The notes under the pieces are model-generated. The model was given only the letters and a program-made list of their open reading frames with translations, made no database searches and was not told the origin of the DNA. Positions 47,031 through 57,162 of a stretch of DNA of 64,000 nucleotides are shown in pieces; the stretch's first letter is position 1, and every line of letters begins with the position of its first letter. The position numbers were made by a program, and so were the translations under genes. Source of the stretch: Clavulina sp. PMI_390. Its lineage: Eukaryota; Basidiomycota; Agaricomycetes; Cantharellales; Hydnaceae. Location of the stretch: positions 8,387 through 72,386 of the forward strand of contig WIDE01000070.1 of the NCBI GenBank assembly GCA_015039315.1, read 5' to 3'.

Positions 47031-50000
47031 TTAGAGTCCAGATTTCTCCATAAGCCGTTTTGTCCAGCTCCGCTGGGCCCGTTTGATCCTCACGACTGGC
47101 TCCCGACCCACGGTAAGAGACAATGCCCCCATGGCTACAGCACTACGCCTGTGAAAATTCTGGTCAGGATTTTTCCATATAGAAAACATTATAACATACA
47201 TTTCATCCTTGGCGACGATGATTCGGCACGGTGGGTCGGCTTCCAATTTTTCTCTAATACTTTTCTGGAAGTAAGGATTATTGGCAAGACCTCCGATGAG
47301 GATGATTGCCTGTAGCAGGTGAGCCCATAGTCGTCACTCTGGGTATTTTGTACCTACAGACACTTGATGAGCCCTCTTCACTGCGAGAAGGCCATCGACA
47401 GTCTTGTCAATAGAGGCTTGGAAGAAGCGAATTGCTACCTCGCTAGAAAATGTGATTGATAATATCTCAACTCAACAGTTGTTCACTTACCCTGGAACAT
47501 TCAAAATCCCTCGACGGATGCCGATTCTCTCGATTTCCTTGTCCCTGGGGCCACATCTCACCTGCATCGTGTCACAAGGACCGGTAAATCGACACTTTAA
47601 TCGGTTACGAAAATCGTCCGTCGCATCATCCATGATATTCTGTATTTCTTCTAAGTCATCCCCAAGAGCTGGTTCCGTTATTTTGGAAAGATAGTTAGAA
47701 AATTCCAGATCAACGTAGTCTGAACCTGCATCGATAGCTGGTAGCCGAGGCTTGTGAGCATAGTATCAGAGTCAGGCTGGGGAAGACTGACAGACTGATG
47801 GTGTTAGCTCTTCTACCTCAAAGAGGGTACCAGCTTGTTCGCGAAGCTTTTGGGACCTCACAGCATAGTTCGATACATCGACATATCTTTCTCCGCATTG
47901 ACACATAACGAATTTTCTCTTAGCCTGAATGCAGAAGATCATTTCGTATAATACCATTAAGGCCTTTGGGGACTTACTCTCAGGAGAGTGTTCACTTCAG
48001 TTTCATTCGTCAAGGCGAAAGACATTGCTGCCTCGGCTTCCTCAACGAAATGTAGTCGTGAACTGAGATGGCGAGGGCTGAGCAAACCAGATTTTATGAC
48101 TGCGTTACGAAGAGCAACTTGTCGCTGAGAGTGCCATTGATTAGGTTGCGAAAATGCAATTGTGACCTCGTTCTTGGTCGAGACCCAAGGGTCAAATCCA
48201 CAATAACTCGTCAAATGAGAGCGGGCATGACGTAATAGAAACTGAAAGAAGTCGGCATAGAGTCTCAAAAAAGGAACTTGTTCATTGGGATCTATTTCGT
48301 GGATAGGTGTTCCTCTCAAATGGTTGATTGGAAAGCAAGGAGGGTGGTAGACTTACCCGACACCGAGTAATCAAGTTGGGGTGGCCACCTCTTGAGATGT
48401 TGGGTGGGTAGGTAGTGAGTAGCGCCGTTAGTTTGGAGATTCTCTTGAAGCTCCACTTGAACCTTTGCTCCACACGCTATAAGCTAAATTTACGGTCAGG
48501 TCGTAGTCACAAACGGTAAGACGAAGCTGCCACAACTTTACAATCTGTGTCCGCGGTATAAAGTAGAGTAGTGGGCACACGGGAAAGCTGAGGTTTTTGG
48601 CCAGGCCATGCGTTTACGGTAGTGGAAAAGATGGGTCCATCTAAGCCAAAACCCTCAGCTGATCAGTTGTGACCAGTACTTAAGTTTGCTATTACCGCTG
48701 GAGACATAGGCAGCAGCAACGACACAATGCGTAGTATCGATGTCAATTGCGATGGTAATTGTCCCACTAGAGGGAGGTCCAAGTATTTCCTCCATGCGCT
48801 GAACAACTTCACGGCTCGGCGGACGGAGAGCAGGCTGCTGTGCCCACATGATGTTTAAAAGTTTCCAAAAAGCCGCCTGACCATCTTGGTGGGGGAAATG
48901 AAGGGTAAGAGAGGGTAGGGGCGGTCTTTTCCCCTTTACGACTGCCTCTGCGACTGTCCATTCGAGCATTGACCTGAATGGAGGCTGACCCTGCCAAAGA
49001 TTCAAAAGGAGCATGGAAAGAGAAAAGATGTCACTGGCTACGCTGGTGCGAAAGTTTTCAGGTGACGTTTCTAAAGTTGACGATGTTGAATGTGATATTC
49101 AATATTGCTCACTCGCAGCATTCATACCTCCAGTGAGCTCTGGGGCCATGAACCGAAGCTTCCCGCCTTGATTATTCGAGTCCTTTCTGAGCGTGAATGT
49201 CCTGGTAACCTCGTGGACGATTCGGCCCATTCCAAAGTCGCATAGCTGTGGATTACCTTCCTTATCAAGAAGAACATTATCCTGCCAGGGTGATAGGTAG
49301 AGCCGCCATGTGCGAGTTGGAAAAAAGATGCACAGACGTGGTATTGAAGGACTCACTGGATGGATATCTCCGTGGATTACCGGTGGATTTCGCGTGTGGA
49401 GATAGTTCACGCCATTGCATACACCTAAAGTCTATGTCATGCGCCCGCAGTGCCAAATTCGAGGTCAAAGATAGCTGGCAATGACATCCGATCAAGTTCA
49501 AAGACTCACTATTGTCTTGAAGTCTTTGAAGTCCAATAATTGGCCATTCTGGCTCTTCAGCAGATCCCCCAGCGATCCACGCTCAATGAGCGGTAGAACC
49601 ATGAGAGGACGTGAGTCCACATCATGATATACTCCTATGAATGGAGTAATGTTTTGGTGGTGGAGGATAGAATGTGTAATAGATTCTCTATGCATGCGCT
49701 GCACTCCGAATTTAGTCATTACTTGAGTAAAAATTGGGTCAGAGTCATTGTTGAATACCTGAATGAATTCGAGAGAACAAGCAATCCACTCGTTTTCAGT
49801 GATATCCAGCTCACGAATGACGATGTCCTTTCCTGAGAGGCGCCCTCTATAAATACGAACTTCGCCTCCTTTTGCTAGCAATTTGTTTCTGTCAAAGGTG
49901 ACGTTTTCTACCACCAAAGCACGAGGAAGAGCACACTGAGCGAAGCAAGCGGTTTGTAATCGCTTCAACGCATTCACATATCCCTCCGAGTTTGGGGGAT

Positions 50001-50250
50001 GATTTTGTAGATCCTGAGCACCAGCAGAGAATGAGAGGAAAACCACTCGATCCATGTTGGAGATAAGCCCTACATACAGCATGCATGTTATCTAGCTCGT
50101 CAGGTTTAAAAAACTCAACAGCTATAGAGCGATCAGGCGCATGATCCTGTACGTTCAGAGAGCTTGGATTAGTAATTCGAATCCGAAAGCATTCCTCTCA
50201 GTTCTGACTTGCTGCAACTGTGGATCTTGGCTGGCCACGTCTTCATCCAT
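47031..50250 (-). CDS. Protein kinase (TKL-like) fused to an Hsp70-like (Hsp12A-type) ATPase
   Basis: Fourteen exons, from ATG at 50250 to TAA at 47031, close in frame to 832 residues. Exons are 50209-50250, 50078-50146, 49510-50013, 49357-49431, 49128-49281, 48696-49070, 48515-48658, 48357-48476, 47978-48312, 47792-47924, 47491-47725, 47358-47442, 47200-47309 and 47031-47148. Residues ~75-380 form a kinase: glycine-loop-like AKGGEVRIYRG, catalytic loop HGDIHPDN (~225), DFG (~245), MAPEL. The beta-3 lysine position reads IVIRELD, with arginine. Within exon 6 the kinase (VVQRMEEILGPPSSG) runs straight into TIAIDIDTTHCVVAAAYV, the phosphate-1 motif of Hsp70-like proteins. Next come WPGQKPQLSRVPTTLLY, FFQFLLRHARSHL, a degenerate phosphate-2 motif (FVMCQCGERYVDVSNYAV) and the adenosine motif IILIGGLANNPYFQ. 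Each domain is known in Agaricomycetes; I know of no described fusion. Confidence 0.85.
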
Positions 50251-50647
50251 GTTCAGAGGCTCCGTTGACTGACGAAGAGAGGGGGGCTAACCGTTTCCTT
50301 GGATAGTATCGTTCTTATATTACTCCTATGATCTGATAAGACTGAGGAGCGGGGGCATGGCTCGTGGCTGGTGTGCTTTTGGCAGCTTCTCTCAAGAGAA
50401 AAACGTGCTGTTCTCGGGCGGGCCCGATGTGCACAACTATAACCTCGCAAATAGCCTAGTCTGTCAGCCAGCAGCGCTCAGAGGCTGGTTTATGCGATAA
50501 AAATTCAACTCGTTCTCTTTTAGGGATAAGTGCCTTGTCACCTGCGATCCAGAAGTCGCTTGGTGCTTGTTACGGTCGTTTGAGTTATCTGTCATGATGA
50601 TTATGAAAGCTTGGAATCTGGCAACAACATGTGACATTCGTGTTGTT
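50251..50647. other. Upstream region of the kinase-Hsp70-like gene
   Basis: Probable promoter of the minus-strand kinase gene. No similarity to the GPI gene was seen before the duplicate's breakpoint near 50648. Confidence 0.5.
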
Positions 50648-51135
50648 GTACTAGTACGGGCGCAGGAGCATCTGGTACGAGTTCTTCAGGCGGTGGGTCG
50701 CCGAATGGGGCGAATGGGTCAGGTGCTGCGACGAGAAGACGCACGCTCCCATTCTCTTCCCCACTATCGTCATCATTATCGCCGAAAATCGGGATATTCA
50801 TGACAGGTAGTCTTGGTGTCCTATTATTGCTGTCGTCGTTCTAGAGTATATGGAGTAGGTTGTTAGTTAGGTGTGGATAGCAGAGTCATCCCCTCATCAT
50901 GAGCCCAAGCATGATTGACATGAGCATCAAGACCCCTCGCCCTCCTTCTCTTTCCTGTAATATCGCTTTCGATTTTGTGTGTGTTTGAGGTTCGGAAGTC
51001 ATATCGCTTTCGCTGTTTTCCTTACTTTTTTCTTGTGGACGCTTTCTTGTGTGATGCCCCTCATCACTCGTTCCTTCAGACGATTTTTCGTCTTTGTTTT
51101 CGTATTATACCCCACGCGTCGCAAACCCACATCAC
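50648..51135 (+). pseudogene. Truncated duplicate of the GPI-anchored protein gene (3' end plus UTR)
   Basis: Close match to 46313-46815: the last ~65 codons of the GPI gene and its 3' flank. By eye identity is high in the coding part and declines in the UTR. The reading frame is intact from a GTSTGAGASGTSSSGG-type start to the same TAG (near 50844), with one in-frame 3-nt deletion. The first ~290 codons and the promoter are absent, so it cannot make the secreted protein. Probably a partial segmental duplication about 4.3 kb from its source, in the same orientation. Confidence 0.85.
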
Positions 51136-51920
51136 TACCACTCACTCATCACTGGAATCCAAGAAGTTTGCTACAAGAGGATGCATTATCAAGCTGCTGT
51201 GGGAGAACTCAAGAATAGCGTGACATTTTTGTTATTTTTTGAGTTAGTCACTCTCCTCCGAGTCCTTCCGTCCATCTCTCTGTCATGGTGACTGTACACT
51301 CACAACTAAACGCCCGCCCTTCAAACGAGAGCGAATGCCCACAGTAGGCGAGATAGAAAACAACGCGCTCAAATGAACTTTCGCACCCAGCAGGACACCG
51401 CTTGAGAGTGATTCGCTGGCTGGCAATCACGTGGCAATGCGTGTCCTCCATTCCAGCAACACTTTGTCCCCCACCCTCCTACGTATGTAGATGGCCCTGC
51501 CAAGCGAAATTTCAAATTCAGCGCCGCAGAGGAAGCCGAGAGTGCAAGTCGAGGTGAATTTAAGCTCGGAGGCCCCACTTTGGGCTTGGCATGCGAGCAA
51601 GGATCGGACGAATTCCGGCGAACGCTCGGCGAGCTCATATAAGTTCATCATTCCCTCGTTCAACTTGAATGTACATGTATGTGTGTATAGAGAATACCTT
51701 GCCACGAATCGCCACTCCAAGTTCTACCGACATTTACGGCGACCATGATTGTTGAATTGTCTTGGCCTTGATGCTTACGCAGGTTCTAAGATCACAGGGC
51801 AACATCATGCGCTTGGCGAGTCCCCGTGGGGTAAGTACGTAGTCCCTAAAAGAAGAAGACCTTTGCTCCCTTCATCCCTCTCCTCATGCCTGAGAGTGAT
51901 CAGGATCCCAAGCAATCATC
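51136..51920. other. Spacer upstream of the secreted protein gene
   Basis: No gene recognised; the right end should hold the promoter of the gene starting at 51921. Confidence 0.5.
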
Positions 51921-53879
51921 ATGTTTCGCACCACAGCCTGGATGTGGATGACGAGTGCACTCTTGCTTTCATGCATCAACTCACTTCTACCTAACATTAA
52001 CATCGATCGGCACAAAACGCTCTCCGTCTTCGTTCATGCCAGCAGCGCTCTTGAAGAACATTCGTACGAGGCAGATCCATATCTCACTCGAGGAGACAAG
52101 CCCGTTGATACTGAAGCATGGACCAATAGTACTGACTGGGATCAAACGCCCAGCGAGGATGAGACAGGCCATTGGATTTTCGCCGCTGCAAGCGAAGCCA
52201 TGCTCTACTGGCCCCAGAGCGTGATCGTCCAAGGCATGTTCCCATTTCCTCGAGAAATTCCATTGACTTATTGCCGGAAGCTGACTACATACTCCTTCCT
52301 TCAATGGCCGCGTTTCCCCTTCACTACATTTTCATTCCATCGACGACGCCCCCTTTTGATTTTCTTGTCATCGACAGGTCATTCCATGCTGCCAGCGGTG
52401 ATTCCAATAGGAACCGTCATGTACCACGGCCGCCCGGACCAAGATGTACCGACCGCGCCCGACTGGCTTGCCTTCGACTATGAACACGCGTATTTTTTCG
52501 CCGAACCTCCCAAAGGCTATGTCCTCACATTCACCACCAAACGCGCCCTTCGCGTCATTTTCTTCGACGGGCTGAGCGCACATCACGGTCGCGATACTCA
52601 ACAAGTCTTCACCTACGGCAAAGTGGACGAGGAAGGGACAGCTCCGTTCGATCTTCATGAGGAACTCTGCGAGTGGGCAAAAGACCACAATATCGATGGC
52701 TTCATGCGCGCTGAAATGCACTTTGAGGTCATCAACTGCAATTTTGCGAGCTCGCTGGAATTGTTATCGACAGACAGAGCCTTGCCGTCCGAAGAGATGA
52801 TCGGCCAGCTCTTCAAGTCGGAGCCTACTGCGCGAGATGATAGCCACCTCCGGCCCGCAGGCTGGGTTGGCTCCCTCCCGACAGACATGTGGTCTGAGCT
52901 CGATATGGCTGCCAAGTGGCACGACTTTGCACCAGGCGAGACGCGTGCACGACCCGTACTCAGCAAATTCGTGACCTTCTACGACCCTGCGGTCAAGTCG
53001 CTGAAAGCAGGACGCAAAGGGAAGATGAGAGATCAGCATCGGCTTATTGGTATTGAGGCGGAGGAGGCGAAGATGATGATGGAGCAGCTAGAACATGTAG
53101 TGAAAGATGGTGCAGGATGGGACGAGAGGTCTGGCGTCAGTGAGGTAGATTGGGAGAGCATACTGCGTGTTGTGGTGGAAAGATATGGGGAGAGGCTCGA
53201 ATTCCTCAATAACACCCTCGCAGTCGATAGTGACTCTACTATCAAGCCCTTCGCCCGGTTACGCAAGGCGCGCCAGCAAGTCCTCACGACCCTACTGCCA
53301 TATTTCACCCTCTCAGACGCTCCTCCTTCCAATCTTGCGAACCTGTCCTCTTCCGCGGCCCTCGAGGGCAAACGTGCGTGGCTTGCCCCTGTCATTCAGC
53401 GCTGCGCAGCTACCCACACTCGGAGTCTGCCAACACATCTCTTCACAAAGCAGGAGACCCTGCTGTATAACGGCGTACAAACCGTCATGCGCGAGATCTG
53501 TCGCCGAATGGGACGGATGTTCTACACGACGTATGACATTGAAACCATCGGCTCGACAGAGGACGGTTATAGTGCCATTGCAGAGTCAATGCGCGTGGAA
53601 ATCAATGAGTTGACGGATTGGTTGGACTGGGTGCAGGTCTGGTTGAAGTGTCGACCTGCATGTTCCTCCGACGTGAGTCTTTTGTCCCTCGTCTGGTCAT
53701 TTGTTCATTTCCTAGGTCAACTCACGATGCATACTTGTCTATTCCTTCGTTATCTTCTCTAGGAATACTGTATCCCCTCAAATGGTATACCTGGAGACAT
53801 TCCTCATCGTGGGGCCAGTCTACATGGCTACCAGGGTGATCGTCGCTCGCCCCAGTGCTTCAAGCGGCCCAATGCATGA
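51921..53879 (+). CDS. Secreted protein of a fungal family of unknown function (MYHG motif)
   Basis: Exons 51921-52233, 52378-53672 and 53763-53879 encode about 604 residues. The N-terminus (MFRTTAWMWMTSALLLSC) looks like a signal peptide. The family hallmarks are HSMLPAVIPIGTVMYHGR, PDWLAFDYEHAYFF and LRVIFFDGLSAHHGRDTQQVF, followed by a long helical C-terminal half with WLDWVQVWLKCRPACSSDEYC near the end. Such proteins occur in many asco- and basidiomycetes; I know no assigned function. The first intron (52234-52377, 144 nt) has a GC donor and is a multiple of three, so unspliced RNA would still read through. The C-terminal exon is cysteine-containing, with CIPSNG and SPQCF. Confidence 0.75.
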
Positions 53880-54829
53880 TGCCCAAAAATTTCCTCCCAC
53901 AAGTGAGTGGGCAGAAGCATTTGGATTAAGGCGGCGAATACTTGCATATACCAACATCACCGGACCTATGAAACTTATATTAATATTGGCTCAAGGTGCC
54001 AAGGCGTATTCCGTCCAGGTGCTACTAGCAACACACGCAGAAAAAAATAGCATTCTATTTGCGTATCCGGAAGGATTGTTGAGATTGAAACCTACAACAA
54101 ATTCGAGTGCGGCCAGAAACTCCTAACTAGACCTCAAGAGGCCTTGGTGGTTTAGTGCGAATTTCTGGTTTTCTGAACAGCAAGACTTGCGCCGTCCTCG
54201 CCGAACTGCTCTCGCGAAGCGCCAAATAGGAGATTGTATTCGATCATACCATGTGTCTTGCACCTCGCCCGCAATGGTTCGACTGAGGAAGTGCATTATG
54301 CCTCTTCAATTGAATATCGGTAGGGCCTTCGAGATACAGATCCATTGAAAACGGAATGTACATGTATATGATAACGACAATCCATGTCGTCAAGAACGAC
54401 TACAGCGCTAGCCCGACTCGGAGAACCTAACTAATCCCAAAAGAGAACAGGAGACGACCGAAGCCGGCCGAGAATAAGGTAATGACACACGATTTACACA
54501 TATTGAATAGACAACAAGGGAAAGCGAGTTTCCATATCGAAAACAAGACACATGATTGAAGAAGCATAGGCAAGGGACTAGGTCTGGAAAGGAGCGTCGA
54601 GAGGAAGGAGGGTGTCGCAAGCGGGACCGTGAAAGAGTGAGAGGAGGGGTAGCGCGTGTATGTTGGCGATTAACCTCGAGCAGGAGGCTTAAAGAAACCA
54701 TCAAGGTATGAAGGCAGGCGAGAGTTTGTACAATTACATCAAGGATGTCGTCGCATTACCATAAAAGGGTCATATTTGATTCGTGAAAGCAGGACAGAGG
54801 GGAAAGGGGAATAATGGATGATCCGCATT
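53880..54829. other. Convergent spacer between the secreted protein and 7TM copy C
   Basis: About 950 bases with no gene recognised on either strand. Confidence 0.5.
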
Positions 54830-57019
54830 TCATGCAATATCCTCTCCTTCAGCCTCAATGGTCGTTTCTGACTTGGACGTGACAACGACAAGAGTCTTCT
54901 TTGGCCGTGTTTTGTTGCCCCCAAACGTACTAGCATTTTCTGCAAACCCCCTGATAGCAGCTCTCACAGAGAGCAGCTGCGCGTGAGCGGATGGAGGAGG
55001 CACAGACGAGTTCCGAGCCTTCTGAGATGGTACCTCAGTGGCAGCGTTGGCAGTCCACGGCCTCATCCCGCTCGCTTTCGTAGGAGCCGCTGAAGCGGGA
55101 ATCTGAAGTGGCGAGGCGAAGGGATGTTTAGACGCGCCGTGGGCAAAGCTTGTTGTTGGGTCCCAAGGACTCGGGATCTCGGGCAGCGACTGAACCTGGT
55201 CAAGCTCATTGTCATCCATACCCTCGTCAGATTGCGCAAATGAACGACGATGTTGGGGAAGGAGGGTAAGGGGGAGACTAGCGCCCGTGTTATTGCGCGA
55301 TCTTTGCAGGCGGGCGGGTGTGCGAGCCGGGGGAGTGATGATCGAGGGTTGAGTGGAATGACTCCTTATTGGAGGGGAGGCAGAGCGGTGGACGGTATCA
55401 CGCTCAATATCAATGTCATGGTCGAGATTGGAGACTTCAATGTCGTCGATACCATCATGAGTGTGAGGGAACATGGGGGTTGGAGGGGGAGGGTACGTCA
55501 TCTTGTAGTTTCGGTGGGGTATTTCAATCTCCTCATCGAGGCCACGAGACTTGACGTCTGCGTGCTCGCCTTCCGAACTCAGGTCAACCGAATGTGTCGT
55601 ACCAGAATGAGGGGTGACACTCAACGGCCCCCTACCCATCTGAGATGCTCGCGGAGCGCGAGGTGGAGGAGCAGCGGCACTGAAGTGTACCTTGGCATTG
55701 GCGACGTAGCCGTTTGTGAGGACGCTGCTTCCAGAGGCACCAGCTAGCGCTGCTCCTCCGCCAACGCGATCATTTCTACTCTTGACAATCTTCTTTAATC
55801 GCGTCTCCGTAACGAAATCGAGGACGAGCGCGTTGAGCATGACCTATAAAAAGCAGGGGACGGCGTTGTGAGTTGATTTGGTGAATGAGAGCATGTACGG
55901 CTAAGGAAACTTACATCTGTCCCACAACTAGCTAAGCAGACCCAGCCGAGTTCGTGGCCGCGAAGCACGGTGAGCACGGTGATGTTGATAGCAGAAGTGG
56001 ACAATGCAGCGAAAGATGCTCTAGATGATTAGGGGAACCGGTTAGTAGGGCTGAACGAATTGAGGAACCGAGGCCGACCCTTGCGAGGCCTGTTCTATGA
56101 ATGACTTACATGAGTGTCCGCGTCGTGAGACGACGAAGAGCATCGCTCATCCCTTTCTTCGTCCGCAGTGGCCACACAAAGAGAGTTGTCAAAAGGACGC
56201 TGCCAAGGAAAATTGGAGTGTGAGCATTCAATTGGAGCGATCAGTGGTCGGCACGTGGGAAGCGCAGACCAGGAGCTGCATGCTGGTCGGACGTACGTGA
56301 TGTATCTAAACGTATCAAAAGGGATGACAATCAGTGTGTGCTTGGCACCGGAGCTGCGGCTTCTTCTCCCGGACTTACGCATCATATGTCAAGAGTGGAA
56401 TGCTCCCCACCCGCGCCAAACCAATCACACAACTTCCATCTTGATTGCGGAAACCGGCGATCCGGGAGACAAGCAAAAGAATAATCACAGCAACGTAACC
56501 TAACAAGCTAATCAAGCAAACCAGATAGACTGGGTTTTTCAAGCGCTTCGTAACACGGTCACGCCACTCGGAGGGAGCCCTGGATGTAGTGGGGGTGGGG
56601 GGTAGAGTGGAGGCATGACGGTTCTGGCCCTGAGAAGCGCCGAGAGCTGCCTTGTTGGACGAGATATTCGACCACACAAGCCAAACTCGCTCGGACAGGA
56701 ATATGTAGATGAGTAGCTTTGTCGTGGTGTAGAGCAAGATACAACTCCAGATCGCGAGCGAGCAGGACGTAGCCGTGTCTTCCAGACCAATGCCGTGAAT
56801 GAGAGTTCCTGTGGCCATCATGAATGTTAGGGAGAAGGCGAACATAAGGATGAGGGATAGGCGGGCGACTGTCAGATTCTGCCAGCCTCGAAGCGTGTTG
56901 AGATCTTCGAAGGCAACTCGGCGCGCGAGGCAGATGGCAAGGACTGAAGTCCCGACAAAGTGTATGACAGCACTGAGTGTCTGCGTCCCTACGTTAGGAA
57001 ATATCATACTGTGAGCCAT
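54830..57019 (-). CDS. Seven-transmembrane protein with long cytoplasmic tail, copy C
   Basis: Exons 56379-57019, 56297-56305 (9 nt), 56110-56199, 55915-56020 and 54830-55843 encode 619 residues. The first exon (641 nt) equals that of copy A, and exons 2-4 equal both other copies. Membrane blocks ARRVAFEDLNTLRGW, YIFLSERVWLVWSN and LGWVCLASCGTD are nearly identical to A and B. The tail is the longest of the three and has PPPRAPRAS, SGTTHSVDL, PSPWDPTTSFAHG and the terminal VVVTSKSETTIEAEGEDIA. Like A it is on the minus strand, about 22 kb away. GPCR-like topology; function unknown. Confidence 0.82.
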
Positions 57020-57101
57020 GGTGATGGGCGTGGAGGCTTGTGAGCGGTAGGCTTCGATCGTTCAGGAAAGAGAGGAAGGGATTTCGGAGGTGGCTAGGAT
57101 A

Positions 57102-57162
57102 AGGTCACCACCCAGGGGCGAGAAAATCTAACGCATCCTCTCGAAGGATCACCGGTATATAT
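57102..57162 (-). promoter_or_regulatory. Shared promoter block, 7TM copy C
   Basis: Read in the gene's direction: TATATATA (57155-57162), GAGGATGC (57132-57139), then GGTGACC (57102-57108). TATA is about 139 bases from the ATG. The 24-base gap between the last two elements is the same as in copy A. Confidence 0.6.

Noticed and set aside
50165..50190. ATTCGAATCC resembling a tRNA T-arm
   Set aside because: It falls in the first intron of the kinase-Hsp70-like gene and lacks the rest of a tRNA.
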